Of a stretch of DNA of 64,000 nucleotides, positions 9,376-18,042 are shown piece after piece. How positions within the stretch are numbered: position 1 is the stretch's first letter; the number at the start of each line of letters is the position of its first letter. Under the pieces are notes generated by a model. It saw only the letters and a program-made list of their open reading frames with translations. It ran no database searches and was not told the DNA's origin. The position numbers and the translations under genes were made by a program. The stretch is from Clostridiales bacterium (GTDB lineage Bacteria > Bacillota > Clostridia > Oscillospirales > Acutalibacteraceae): the NCBI GenBank assembly GCA_018364155.1, contig JAGZMM010000004.1, positions 1-64,000 on the forward strand, in the 5' to 3' direction.

Positions 9376-9614
9376 GATTAAACAAAAAAAGACAGGGTTC
9401 TCTTTTGGACCAAAGCTGCCATACGTACAGACCTGTTGAGCGTATCAGCTGCATCCATAAAGGCTGCGATCCATTACACGACTAGGCCTGTGTCCAAAAC
9501 CGTGCTGCCGCGGCAAATCTTATTGCACTTTCCAAACAGGACATATCCATCGGCTGCGCTGGGAATGACGTTTCCGGTGCTGCCCTACCAATAACATGAT
9601 TTGAGGTGAAGTTT

Positions 9615-12452
9615 TTGCGAATAATCCAACTTACCATACAAGACGAGGCGCTTTTGGCGGATACCACAATTGCCGGTCAGGCGGGTGAACATTTAGCTGC
9701 CGCACTGGCCTTGGATATCCCTGAAGAGTGGCAGGACTGCGACTGCACTCTGCGATTTTACCTGCCTTTTGCGGGGAAGTATTACCGAACGGTGCCTCTT
9801 TCCAATCCGGTTTTCTTTCCTTTGCCGCAGGCGTTAATGATTCCAGGAGAATTGCAGGTCTTTTTAGACGCACGCAAGGATTTCGTCGTTCATCGTACCA
9901 GTGTGCTACACCTTACCGTGGAGGATTGTCCCGATTGGTGCGGTATGGGGGCACTGGTTGCCGACCGATATGAGGGATTGCTCGATTCCTCATTGCAGGA
10001 ATTCAAAGATGCTTTGGGGGAGCTTGAAACGCTCACGAACCGGCTCGACGAGGCGGAGGCAGCGGTGGAATCCGCTCAGAAAGCAAGCACACTCGCACAA
10101 GCGGCGGCGACAACGGCAGTCGAGACGGTGGCGGGCTTTGAGGGGTACACCAAGCAGGAAAGCAACAGCCGGTACGCCTATGCCCTGACAGACACGGCAG
10201 AAGGGACCGAAATCATGGTGGACGACCTGCAAGAGGGGGCACGGTTTGCGTCGCTTTCCCTGACAGGCCTCTGCCGGCAGGATACCTTCCCTGGTCCCAT
10301 CTCCTACGTAGGAGACGGCGGCACGATTCCCATAATTGTGGATGGGCAAACACGAGACATTCCAGTGGAACTATACGGAATTTCCGATGGGGCAGGAGGC
10401 TTCACGGTACGAGATCAATTGGTGATCGACTATGCACAAAACAGTGCCTATGTGCGACGAAACGTGGGGCGCATCGTATTTACCGGCGAGGAAAAAATAG
10501 TTTCCGACCTTACTACGGCGCGAGAAACTTCCAATTACATCTATTTGGTTGATTGCCGTCCGGTTGCAAACGGGCGGCTTTTATGCAACCTGCTTCCCTG
10601 GCGGCCTAACGGATATGATACCACGCAAAGCTATTGCTGGACGTCAACCGTAATTTCCGTCACCCTGCTCAACAGCGAAACCGGGATTGTAACCGGCGAG
10701 GAGAGAGATACATATTTGGAAAAGTTCAGGGAATGGTTCCGCGCTAAAGCGGAGGCAGGCACGCCGCTTACCATTTACTATCCCTTGGAAACGCCCACAG
10801 AAGAACCGGTAAACGCGCAGACAAAGGAACTTTTGCTGTCCATCATCCCGCAAGGAACTGGCACGGCCCTGTCAACAGGAGCGCAGCCGCATCCGTCCAT
10901 TGCCCTTGTCTACCATAAGGACGCGAACAAAACCATCGCGGCATCGCTGCACCGGATTCAATCACTTGAGGAGCTTACGACTGCATCCGTGCCCATGTAC
11001 GGAGTGCGTTTTGCAGGTCCTGCCAACAGCGGCGATACGGTCACACGTTTATATAACGCCATAGGACTTACAGCTGGGGTTGGAACCGATACCCAGACGG
11101 CGGTGAATGATTTCGACCATATTTATCCCTGGTGCGCCCGGCGGCGCTGCTGTGGATACTTTGACGAGAACGACAATTTTGTCGTCAATGCTTACGCTGG
11201 AGAGCCAGGGTATGCCACGGATGGCAGCAATGGCGAGGTATGGGTGGAGCACTCGCTCTTTTACTACAAACATGTTTACGATGGCGATGCGGAAGAAATC
11301 GTGATTTCCGGTTTTCCCGCTGCTGGATTCTCACCCGCGCCGATCTTTGTAAATCCAGACGGTACGCTGCGGCAAAAAGCATATACCGCCGCTTACCCGA
11401 TGGCAACCGTGAACGGCAAGGCCACCTCTCGTGCTGGTGTCTTTTCGGATGCGTGCTCGCTTAACTGCGCTATGACTACTGCCAGGACGCTTGGCGAAAG
11501 TTACACCACCACAACGACCGCCGAATGGTATACCGAATGCCTGTACATGTGGGTGGAGTTTGCGACGCGGGATTTGCAGACGGTTATGCGCGGCGCGACA
11601 AAGCTACCTTCGGCGGGGAGCCACCAGGCGACCGTAGCAGAGAACGCAACCAACCGGATTATTGTAGCAAATGCCACCGCCAAAGGATTTGCCGTTGGGC
11701 AAACCATCAATATCGGCACTCTGATTTGGGGGACGCAAGTCGTACAAAATCGGGTGATAACCGCCATCGACGTATACGACACCGACAACAAAGCCATATC
11801 GTTTGACGGAGATCCGGCGGATATCGCTGTCGGTAACGTGGTTTACTGCACAGCCCACATTAACGGTTCCTGCGACGGGGTTTTGTCGTCATCGGGATCG
11901 CCGGTGTCCAACACGAGTGGATTATATAACTGCGTGTATCGCGGAACAGAGGCCCCATACGGCAATGCCTATGAATGGATATCCGACGTACTCTTCAGAA
12001 AAGAGGGTGCCGGAACCGAGGACGATCCGTATATGTGCCGCGCTTACTACCTGCCGGATCCTACAACGTATGCTGCCGGTATGATCACTTCAGATTACGT
12101 CAAGCTTCCTTTTGGCCTGCCTGCCACAGACGGATGGGTAAAAAAGCTTGGGCTTGACAACCGCTATCCGCACGTTCGACTGCCAGAGGCCGTCGGCTCG
12201 CAAGCGACCGCATATTACGCGGACAACTATTATGCCCCCAGCACGGCCGTATGCGCTGCGGCGGTGGGCGGATACTGGTCCAGCCTAGAGCAAGCAGGCC
12301 CCAACTTTTGGAATTGCAGCTGGGTACCGGGCAGCGCAAATGTCAACTGCCGCGCCCGCTTGTCCCACTACCATGGCGGCGCACAAAACACTTTACGACA
12401 CCGCATTGAGGCTTTGGAAGCCCAGATGGTGAATATGCAGATTGGAGGCTAA
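9615..12452 (+). CDS. Large tail fibre / receptor-binding protein with a DGR-type C-terminal lectin fold
   Basis: A 945-residue fibre. Residues 1-115 are the attachment domain shared with the gene at 8983. About 125-165 form a coiled coil. About 165-450 are a beta-rich shaft. The C-terminal 350 residues look like the FGE-sulfatase/C-type-lectin fold used by diversity-generating retroelement targets: YGNAYEWISDVLF near residue 790, ATAYYADNYY near 864, then GGYWSS from residue 885, AGPNFWN, GSANVNC and ARLSH. Start: TTG 9615 has GAGGTGA five bases upstream and gives MRIIQLTIQ, matching MRTITFTIQ of the paralogue; an upstream GTG overlaps the ribosome site. It would determine host tropism. No reverse transcriptase or template repeat lies in the window. 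Confidence 0.8.
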   Translation: MRIIQLTIQDEALLADTTIAGQAGEHLAAALALDIPEEWQDCDCTLRFYLPFAGKYYRTVPLSNPVFFPLPQALMIPGELQVFLDARKDFVVHRTSVLHLTVEDCPDWCGMGALVADRYEGLLDSSLQEFKDALGELETLTNRLDEAEAAVESAQKASTLAQAAATTAVETVAGFEGYTKQESNSRYAYALTDTAEGTEIMVDDLQEGARFASLSLTGLCRQDTFPGPISYVGDGGTIPIIVDGQTRDIPVELYGISDGAGGFTVRDQLVIDYAQNSAYVRRNVGRIVFTGEEKIVSDLTTARETSNYIYLVDCRPVANGRLLCNLLPWRPNGYDTTQSYCWTSTVISVTLLNSETGIVTGEERDTYLEKFREWFRAKAEAGTPLTIYYPLETPTEEPVNAQTKELLLSIIPQGTGTALSTGAQPHPSIALVYHKDANKTIAASLHRIQSLEELTTASVPMYGVRFAGPANSGDTVTRLYNAIGLTAGVGTDTQTAVNDFDHIYPWCARRRCCGYFDENDNFVVNAYAGEPGYATDGSNGEVWVEHSLFYYKHVYDGDAEEIVISGFPAAGFSPAPIFVNPDGTLRQKAYTAAYPMATVNGKATSRAGVFSDACSLNCAMTTARTLGESYTTTTTAEWYTECLYMWVEFATRDLQTVMRGATKLPSAGSHQATVAENATNRIIVANATAKGFAVGQTINIGTLIWGTQVVQNRVITAIDVYDTDNKAISFDGDPADIAVGNVVYCTAHINGSCDGVLSSSGSPVSNTSGLYNCVYRGTEAPYGNAYEWISDVLFRKEGAGTEDDPYMCRAYYLPDPTTYAAGMITSDYVKLPFGLPATDGWVKKLGLDNRYPHVRLPEAVGSQATAYYADNYYAPSTAVCAAAVGGYWSSLEQAGPNFWNCSWVPGSANVNCRARLSHYHGGAQNTLRHRIEALEAQMVNMQIGG
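12229..12375 (+). other. Putative DGR variable region within the fibre gene
   Basis: This stretch encodes the segment from the YYADNYY region through GGYWSS, AGPNFWN and GSANVNC to ARLSHYH. The fixed positions (GG-W, AG-F-W, S-A, ARL) match the constant residues of DGR variable regions, and the positions between them use codons such as TAC, TCC, AGC, TGC, GTC and CGC that could arise from AAC/AAT codons by adenine-specific change. The limits are approximate because the matching template repeat is not in the window. Inference from family pattern. Confidence 0.55.
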
Positions 12453-12454
12453 CT

Positions 12455-12730
12455 ATGTCGGATCATTTTGTTTCTATTTTGACCCGTGTGGTCGAACGAG
12501 GACAGTATATTTTGTCCTCAATGGAGGAGAAAATCAATATTTTGTGGTCGGAAGGTCGTCTGACCGATGCCGAGCGGGAAGATCTTCTTGCTCTCGCGGC
12601 ACAGAGTGCAGATCCCAACTACACGCAGACGAAAACGATCGAAGAACGATTGACCACGTTGGAAACCGAAAGCGTCAACACCATGCTGGCGCTGGTGGAA
12701 CTCTACGATATGCTGACGGGAGGTGTATAA
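12455..12730 (+). CDS. Small phage protein after the fibre gene, function unknown
   Basis: A 91-residue, mostly alpha-helical acidic protein (SILTRVVERGQYILSSMEEKI, then LTDAEREDLLALAAQ, then a heptad-like TIEERLTTLETES stretch). It starts 2 bases after the fibre stop with GGAGG in front of the ATG, and the next gene follows after 2 bases, so the three are co-translated. Small helical proteins of this kind are common between the fibre and lysis genes of clostridial siphophages. I do not recognise a named family. Confidence 0.7.
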   Translation: MSDHFVSILTRVVERGQYILSSMEEKINILWSEGRLTDAEREDLLALAAQSADPNYTQTKTIEERLTTLETESVNTMLALVELYDMLTGGV

Positions 12731-12732
12731 GC

Positions 12733-12861
12733 ATGGCGATGATTTATGCAACTTTGATTATCAAGGGTGTGAAGGTATATCGGGAAGTTCCCGCCGCCCT
12801 CAAGGCCCAGGTCAAGGCAATCCTGGTGGATTGCGGATGCGAAAACTTAATTACTGACTAG
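12733..12861 (+). CDS. CD1375-like small phage protein
   Basis: A 42-residue protein reading MAMIYATLIIKGVK, then EVPAALKAQVKAILVDCG. The pattern (YA-LI--G-K----VP--LK--VK--L) resembles the small CD1375-type proteins found just upstream of the lysis genes in Clostridioides phages. Its role is unknown. It starts 2 bases after the previous stop and is followed by a strong terminator. The short length makes the family match tentative, but the conserved position and the tight spacing support a real gene. Confidence 0.6.
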   Translation: MAMIYATLIIKGVKVYREVPAALKAQVKAILVDCGCENLITD

Positions 12862-12890
12862 GCGTGCCAAACGGCACGCTTCTCTTATTT
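12862..12890 (+). terminator. Rho-independent terminator between fibre and lysis genes
   Basis: A perfect 7-bp stem (12862-12868 with 12873-12879) and a T-rich tail. It ends the structural operon just before the ribosome site of the amidase. Confidence 0.8.
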
Positions 12891-12904
12891 TAGGAGGTAA
12901 CATT

Positions 12905-13957
12905 ATGGCAGTATCCATCATTGAACAGATCATCCCGTCCACCAATGCCAACCGGCCGGGCGGGAACTACACGAAGTCTTACATCACCATCCATGAAACC
13001 GGCAACAAGGACGCAGGAGCCGGGGCGAAGAACCACGCAAACTGGCTCTCGAACGGCGCAAACGGAGAAATTGGGTATCATTACACCGTGGACGATCACG
13101 AGATTTATCACCATATCCCGGACAACGAAAAGGCCTGGCACGCGGGAGACGGCGGCTTAGGCACTGGGAACCTGCATTCCATCGGCATCGAGCTGTGCGT
13201 AAATGCGGACGGCGATTTTGAGCAGACGAAGAAAAACGCCGCCTGGTTGGTGGCGAAGCTGATGAAGGACAACTCCATTCCCATCGGCAACGTGGTGCAG
13301 CACAACCATTGGTCGGGGAAAAACTGCCCCCAGACCATTCGGGAAACTGGGACCTGGGACGCCTTTCTCGCCATGTGCCAGGCCGAGTACGACGGCGGGC
13401 AGCCCTCTCCTGCGCCGGCTCCTTCCGGCGATACCTACACGGTACAGGCGGGGGACTGCCTGTCTGTGATCGGCGCGAAGCTGGGCCTTGACTGGCGGGA
13501 TATCGCGGCAGTTAACGGCATCACCGAGCCGTACACCATCTATGCCGGCCAGGTACTCCAGCTTTCCGGCGGCCAGCCCGCCCCGGCGCCTGCACCCGTT
13601 CCCGCACCCCAGCCGTCCGAGAACACCTATACGGTGGTTTCCGGGGACAGCTTATCCAAAATCGGTGCAGAATTAGGAATCAATTGGCAGGAAATTGCGG
13701 CTTTAAACGGCATTGGAGATCCCTATATCATCTATGCTGGGCAGGTGTTGGCTCTTCCGGACAATCCCTCGCGGGAAATTCAGGTAGGCGACCAGGTGCG
13801 TATTATCTGCGACACCTATTCCACCGGTCAGCAGATTCCGTCCTGGGTAAAGGATGCCACCCATGTGGTCAGCCAGGTTGGCGACGGCAAGCTTCTGCTG
13901 GGAGCAAACGGCGGCATCTGTTCCTGGGTTCCCGCTGCCGGCGTCGTCCTTGCATAG
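12905..13957 (+). CDS. Phage endolysin: N-acetylmuramoyl-L-alanine amidase with two LysM domains
   Basis: A 350-residue cell-wall hydrolase. Residues of about 20-160 are an Amidase_2 (type 2, zinc) domain with the ligands and substrate-site segments visible: ITIHETGN, GYHYTVDDHEIYHHIP, KAWHAG and NHWSGKNCPQTIR. Two LysM repeats follow (TYTVQAGDCLSVIG..., about 178-222; TYTVVSGDSLSKIG..., about 240-284), joined by alanine/proline linkers. The last 60 residues form an SH3-like wall-binding domain (VGDQVRI, PSWVKD, GGICSWVP). TTAGGAGGT precedes the ATG. It is followed by the holin genes, giving the usual lysis cassette. Modular linkers and repeats make swaps of the binding part likely in related phages. 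Confidence 0.92.
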   Translation: MAVSIIEQIIPSTNANRPGGNYTKSYITIHETGNKDAGAGAKNHANWLSNGANGEIGYHYTVDDHEIYHHIPDNEKAWHAGDGGLGTGNLHSIGIELCVNADGDFEQTKKNAAWLVAKLMKDNSIPIGNVVQHNHWSGKNCPQTIRETGTWDAFLAMCQAEYDGGQPSPAPAPSGDTYTVQAGDCLSVIGAKLGLDWRDIAAVNGITEPYTIYAGQVLQLSGGQPAPAPAPVPAPQPSENTYTVVSGDSLSKIGAELGINWQEIAALNGIGDPYIIYAGQVLALPDNPSREIQVGDQVRIICDTYSTGQQIPSWVKDATHVVSQVGDGKLLLGANGGICSWVPAAGVVLA

Positions 13958-13960
13958 GCG

Positions 13961-14338
13961 GTGGTCGTCATCGACCGGCTGGCTGACATTTTTCCAAATC
14001 TGCTTGTGTGGATGGTTACAGGCAGCTTGGGTGCTTTCTTTATGTGGGTACGCAGAAAGCTGGAAATTCAAAAAACCGAACAGGAACAACAGCGCAAAAC
14101 CATTGCTGCGGAGCAGGAGGCGATCCGAGAGGGCCTGCAGGCCATCCTGCACGACCGCATTTACCAGGCCCACCGGTATTACACTCGGCATGGTTTCTGC
14201 CCTCTTGGCGACAAGAAGAACATCGAATACCTATATCGGCCTTACGCCGCCTTGGGCGGCAATGGGACCGGCAAACAGGCATATGACGACATTATGAATT
14301 TGCCCACCGAACGGTTGGGCTCAAAGGAGGACACATGA
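13961..14338 (+). CDS. One-TM phage protein of the lysis cassette, function unknown
   Basis: A 125-residue protein with one transmembrane helix (about residues 9-29, FPNLLVWMVTGSLGAFFMWV) followed by a basic, glutamine-rich helical segment and a polar C-terminus with YRPYAALGGNGTG. It starts at GTG 13961, 3 bases after the amidase stop, without a strong ribosome site, and overlaps the holin start by four bases. Proteins of this layout regularly lie between endolysin and holin in gut clostridial phages; a holin-accessory or antiholin-like role is possible but unproven. Confidence 0.65.
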   Translation: MVVIDRLADIFPNLLVWMVTGSLGAFFMWVRRKLEIQKTEQEQQRKTIAAEQEAIREGLQAILHDRIYQAHRYYTRHGFCPLGDKKNIEYLYRPYAALGGNGTGKQAYDDIMNLPTERLGSKEDT

Positions 14339-14622
14339 ACATCAACTGGAAAATCCGGCTGCGAAACCCTGTCTTCTGGTGGCAGGTAGCCGTGTCCATT
14401 CTCGCCCCGATTCTGGCTTATTTCGGCCTCAACTGGGAGGATATGACCTCCTGGCCAGCATTGGGCAATCTGTTCGTGCAGGCGGTGCAAAATCCGGTGG
14501 TGGTAGTGGCAGTGCTGGTGAGCATCTGGCACGCGGTTACCGATCCTACCACCACAGGAGTCACCGATTCGGCCAGGGCCTTAACCTACGACTATCCCAA
14601 TGCCGAAAAGAAAAACAAATAG
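14335..14622 (+). CDS. Phage holin, phi LC3 family
   Basis: A 95-residue membrane protein that would form the lesions letting the amidase reach the wall. It has the family pattern: NWKIRLRNPVFW at the start, a first membrane helix (VAVSILAPILAYFGL), a short amphipathic loop with W, a second helix (NPVVVVAVLVSIWHAVT), then DPTTTGVTDS and a short basic tail. AAAGGAGGACAC precedes the ATG, which overlaps the previous gene. A strong terminator follows and marks the end of phage transcription. Confidence 0.92.
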   Translation: MNINWKIRLRNPVFWWQVAVSILAPILAYFGLNWEDMTSWPALGNLFVQAVQNPVVVVAVLVSIWHAVTDPTTTGVTDSARALTYDYPNAEKKNK

Positions 14623-14627
14623 CAACA

Positions 14628-14663
14628 AGCCCCGGATCCATTGCGGTTCCGGGGCTCTTTTTT
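14628..14663 (+). terminator. Terminator at the end of the prophage lysis operon
   Basis: A 9-bp perfect stem (14628-14636 with 14648-14656) followed by seven T residues just after the holin stop. Confidence 0.88.
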
Positions 14664-14801
14664 TGTGCAAAGATTTGGCAAAACACGGGTGAAACAAAAG
14701 CTTGCTTGATCGGCCGTAAGTTCGTCCTTTCACATCATTAGGGAGCCAAAGGCTGCCTTTGCAGGGGGCGGACAGCTTTCTTCGTCAATTGGACTGACCT
14801 C

Positions 14802-14830
14802 TTGCCAGCCCAATCGGGGCGGCGTATAAT
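14802..14830 (+). promoter_or_regulatory. Sigma-A promoter of the P-type ATPase gene
   Basis: TTGCCA (14802-14807), 17-base spacer and TATAAT (14825-14830), 31 bases before the ATG. It marks the return to host DNA after the prophage. Confidence 0.8.
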
Positions 14831-14860
14831 AATGATATCACAGCCGATAGGAGCCGCATT

Positions 14861-17242
14861 ATGAAAGAAACCGCGCAGCCAAAACCCATTCGTTTTCATC
14901 CAGACCCGCACAAAGGCCTTTCCTCCGGGCAGGTGGCCGCACGGGTAAAGGACGATCTGGTCAACCACAACAGCACCGTTCCCACCAAGTCGATAGCTCG
15001 GATTGTCCGTGACAACGTGTGTACTCTCTTCAACCTGGTCATCACCATCCTGGGGATAGCGGTGCTGCTGGTGAGGTCTTATAAAAATCTGCTGTTCATG
15101 GGGATCATGTTCTGCAACCTGATCATCGGGATCGTGCAGGAAATCCGGGCCAAGCGCATCATTGACCGGCTTTCCCTACTGTCCGCCACCGGTGCTCATG
15201 TGGTGCGAGACGGGAAAACGGCGGTGGTGCCGGTGGAGGAAATCGTCTTAGACGATGTATTGGAGCTGACCCGCGGCAATCAGGTGATCTGTGACTGTAT
15301 CTTGCTGGACGGGGCCTGTGATGTAAACGAATCGCTGATTACCGGGGAGTCCGATTCCATTGGCAAGAAGCCGGGGGATTTGCTGCTGTCGGGCAGCTTT
15401 GTGGTCAACGGCCGCTGCCGGGTGAGAGCGGAGCATGTGGGAGCGGACAATTATGTGGCGGTGATCTCCAATGAGGCGCGCAAGCACAAGAAGGCCAAAT
15501 CGGAAATCATGAACGCGCTGCAGCGGATCATTCTGGTGGTGTCCATCGCGATCATCCCCATTGGGGCAGCACTTTTTTACAACCAGGTGAATTTGGACGG
15601 AAATACCCTGCAGCACGCAGTGGTTTTTACCACAGCGGCACTGATTGGAATGATCCCGGAGGGCCTAGTGCTACTGACGAGCTCGGTGCTTGCCATCAGC
15701 GTCATCCGGCTCTCTAAGCATAAGGTGATGGTGCAGGAGCTTACCTGCATTGAGGCGCTGGCGCGAGTGGACGTACTGTGCCTGGACAAAACCGGGACCA
15801 TCACCGAAGGGTCCATGGAGCTCAGCGAAGTAAGGCCGGTTTGCGGGGCTCTACAGGAGGATGTGGAGGCGGCGCTGTCCGCCCTGTGCGCCGTGATGGA
15901 GGACGACACTCCCACCTTTCAATCCATTTCCAGGCGGTACGGCGGTGCAGCTGTGCAAAAGGCTACGCAGGTGGTCCCCTTTTCTTCGGAGAAAAAATGG
16001 TCGGGCGCTTCCTTTGGGGAAACAGGCAGCTATGTGCTGGGGGCGCCGGAAATGGTGCTTTCTGCGCTTGGAAACCTGAAGAAGCCTTTGGACGATCTGG
16101 CTACCCAGGGGCGGGTGCTGCTGCTTGCGCATGGAAAGGGAGGGTTTCGCGGCAAGGAGCTGCCGCAAGACCTTTCCCCCATGGCCTTGCTGCTCATTCA
16201 GGACGTGATCCGTCCCGACGCCAAGGACACCCTGCGGTATTTCGCCGACCAGGGCGTGACCCTCAAGGTCATCTCGGGAGACAATCCCATCACCGTGTCC
16301 ACCATCGCAAAGCGAGTGGAGCTGCCGGATGCGCACCGGTATGTGGACGCTACCACCCTGCACACCCAGGAGGACATTGAGGATGCCGTGGAGCGGTATG
16401 CGGTATTCGGACGGGTGTCTCCCCAGCAGAAGAAGCAGATGGTACAGGCCCTGCAAAAGAAAAAGCATACCGTTGCTATGACCGGAGACGGAGTCAACGA
16501 CGTGCTGGCGCTAAAGGAAGCGGACTGTAGCGTGGCGATGGCATCCGGCAACGACGCGGCGCGAAACGTCTCCCAGCTGGTGCTGCTGGACTCGAACTTT
16601 GCTTCCATGCCGAGGGTGGTACAGGAAGGGCGCCGCTCCATCAACAATTTGCAGCGTTCGGCGTCCCTATTTATCGTCAAGACCATCTATTCCATTTGTT
16701 TGGCGCTGCTCTTTTTGTTTTTACCCATGCGGTATCCCTTTCTCCCCATCCATTTGACCTTAGTCAGCGCTTTGACCATTGGGTATCCATCTTTTGTGCT
16801 GGCGCTGGAGCCCAATCACGACCGAATCAAGGGCAGCTTCATTCTAAACGTCGTCTCCCGCTCCATTCCGACGGCGGCCACCATTCTAACCGGGGTCGTG
16901 TGCGTGATGCTCTTCGGCCCGGCCTTTGCCCTGACAAGAGAACAGATTTCCACCCTTTGTGTGGCGTTGACCGCTTTTGCGGGCGTGCTGCTGATTTATA
17001 AGCTGTGCGTCCCCTTCAACCTGCTGCGCCGGCTGTTGTTTTGCAGCATCTGCGCGGCGCTGCTGATTTGCTTTGTCTTTTTCCGGGACTTTTTCTCCCT
17101 GTCCACCTTTACGCCAGTTCTCGTGCTGATTTTGTTTGTGGTGTTAGCCGGCTGCTTTTTGCTCTTTTGGTTTTACCAATGGCTCTATCGAAGTATCCAA
17201 GAAGGTTGGCGGCGGCACCAGGAAAAACAGGCGGCCCGATGA
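14861..17242 (+). CDS. Cation-translocating P-type ATPase, CtpE-like
   Basis: A 793-residue ATP-driven ion pump. Motifs in order: TGES in the actuator domain (about residue 160), IPEGLVLLTS in the fourth membrane helix (about 265), the phosphorylated Asp in DKTGTITEG (D309), and TGDGVND in the P-domain hinge (about 541). Membrane helices lie near 50-85, 225-285 and 600-780. The IPEGLVLLT form, instead of PEGLP, and the overall length fit the CtpE/Exp7 group, of which the mycobacterial CtpE has been linked to calcium. Substrate is therefore uncertain. It has its own sigma-A promoter. GATAGGAG precedes the ATG. The gene stands alone. Confidence 0.88.
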   Translation: MKETAQPKPIRFHPDPHKGLSSGQVAARVKDDLVNHNSTVPTKSIARIVRDNVCTLFNLVITILGIAVLLVRSYKNLLFMGIMFCNLIIGIVQEIRAKRIIDRLSLLSATGAHVVRDGKTAVVPVEEIVLDDVLELTRGNQVICDCILLDGACDVNESLITGESDSIGKKPGDLLLSGSFVVNGRCRVRAEHVGADNYVAVISNEARKHKKAKSEIMNALQRIILVVSIAIIPIGAALFYNQVNLDGNTLQHAVVFTTAALIGMIPEGLVLLTSSVLAISVIRLSKHKVMVQELTCIEALARVDVLCLDKTGTITEGSMELSEVRPVCGALQEDVEAALSALCAVMEDDTPTFQSISRRYGGAAVQKATQVVPFSSEKKWSGASFGETGSYVLGAPEMVLSALGNLKKPLDDLATQGRVLLLAHGKGGFRGKELPQDLSPMALLLIQDVIRPDAKDTLRYFADQGVTLKVISGDNPITVSTIAKRVELPDAHRYVDATTLHTQEDIEDAVERYAVFGRVSPQQKKQMVQALQKKKHTVAMTGDGVNDVLALKEADCSVAMASGNDAARNVSQLVLLDSNFASMPRVVQEGRRSINNLQRSASLFIVKTIYSICLALLFLFLPMRYPFLPIHLTLVSALTIGYPSFVLALEPNHDRIKGSFILNVVSRSIPTAATILTGVVCVMLFGPAFALTREQISTLCVALTAFAGVLLIYKLCVPFNLLRRLLFCSICAALLICFVFFRDFFSLSTFTPVLVLILFVVLAGCFLLFWFYQWLYRSIQEGWRRHQEKQAAR

Positions 17243-17326
17243 TCGACAGCCCCTGGGCGGGGGTGTCCTTGGAGCGGTCTGCCGGAGAACTCTAGATTAG
17301 CAGACGGGATTTTGGAGGCTTTGCCG

Positions 17327-17356
17327 TTGCTGGAAAAACGCAATGTGTGGTATCAT
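17327..17356 (+). promoter_or_regulatory. Candidate sigma-A promoter of the HAD phosphatase gene
   Basis: TTGCTG (17327-17332), 18-base spacer and TATCAT (17351-17356), 36 bases ahead of the chosen GTG start. Confidence 0.55.
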
Positions 17357-17391
17357 TAGGAAAATGCCCGATCTGCCTAGGAGGAATGCTT

Positions 17392-18042
17392 GTGAAATAC
17401 CGTGCGGTTTTGTTTGATTTCGACCTTACTTTAATTGACGCGAGCCCTGCCATCCTCGCCTGCTATAAGCATACGCTGACGAAAATGGGCTGTACGCCCC
17501 CGGATGACGAAGTGATCCGCCGCACCATTGGGTTGACGGTGGAGGATTCTCTTGAGCAGATGTCCGGCTGTCACGACAAGGCCCGCATCGCCGAATATCG
17601 GGAGGTATACCGCATCAAGGCGGATGAGCTGATGGTACCGGGAACCTCGCTGCTTCCTCACACGCTCGATACCATCCGCCGGCTACGGGCGGCTGGATGC
17701 AAGCTGGGCATCGTCACCTCCAAGAACCATGCCCGGACTCTTTTGAGCCTGGACAAGTTTCAGTTGGCCGGCTCTTTCGATGTCATTGTGGGGTTTGAGG
17801 ACATTGACCGCCCCAAGCCCGATCCTCAGGGGCTCAACAAAGCCATTGCCATGCTGGGCCTTTCCAAAGAGCAGGTGCTTTATGTGGGAGACAGCTATGT
17901 GGACGCTCGGACAGCCAAGGCGGCCGGGGTGGATTTTGTGGGCGTGCTCACTGGGACTACCACCCGGGCTCAAATGGAGGAGTATCCCCATCTCCTGATT
18001 GCCGATCATTTGGGACAGATGACCGATTGGCTTGGTGTTTGA
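17392..18042 (+). CDS. HAD-family phosphatase (phosphoglycolate phosphatase / PpaX-like)
   Basis: A 216-residue haloacid-dehalogenase hydrolase. Motif I is DFDLTLIDAS near the N-terminus (nucleophile Asp), motif II lies in GIVTSKNH, and motif III/IV include KPDPQGL and YVGDSYVDARTA. The helical cap between residues 20 and 85 is the C1 type seen in Gph and PpaX. The start is GTG 17392, since AGGAGG lies 7 bases upstream; nearer ATG codons overlap the ribosome site. The substrate could be phosphoglycolate, pyrophosphate or another small phosphate. It is a single gene with its own promoter. Confidence 0.85.
   Translation: MKYRAVLFDFDLTLIDASPAILACYKHTLTKMGCTPPDDEVIRRTIGLTVEDSLEQMSGCHDKARIAEYREVYRIKADELMVPGTSLLPHTLDTIRRLRAAGCKLGIVTSKNHARTLLSLDKFQLAGSFDVIVGFEDIDRPKPDPQGLNKAIAMLGLSKEQVLYVGDSYVDARTAKAAGVDFVGVLTGTTTRAQMEEYPHLLIADHLGQMTDWLGV

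Larger units (their letters stand above)
1..14663 (+). mobile_element. Right part of a siphovirus-type prophage (tail and lysis modules)
   Basis: All genes here lie on one strand in the order typical of siphophages: tape measure, distal tail protein, tail endopeptidase-like protein, baseplate/fibre proteins, amidase, holin. The holin is followed by a strong terminator and then by a promoter and an ordinary host gene (P-type ATPase), so the phage ends between about 14660 and 14800. The head, packaging, integrase and lysogeny genes are not in the window, and I could not identify an attachment repeat. Whether the prophage is intact cannot be judged from this part alone. Confidence 0.9.

Noticed and set aside
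9482..9667. 61-codon minus-strand frame in the gap before the large fibre gene
   Set aside because: It lies against the direction of all phage genes, overlaps the fibre start and lacks a ribosome site.
12455..14338. Reverse transcriptase or template repeat of a DGR downstream of the fibre
   Set aside because: The reading frames here encode small helical proteins and the lysis genes; no YADD-type motif and no near-repeat of the variable region were seen.
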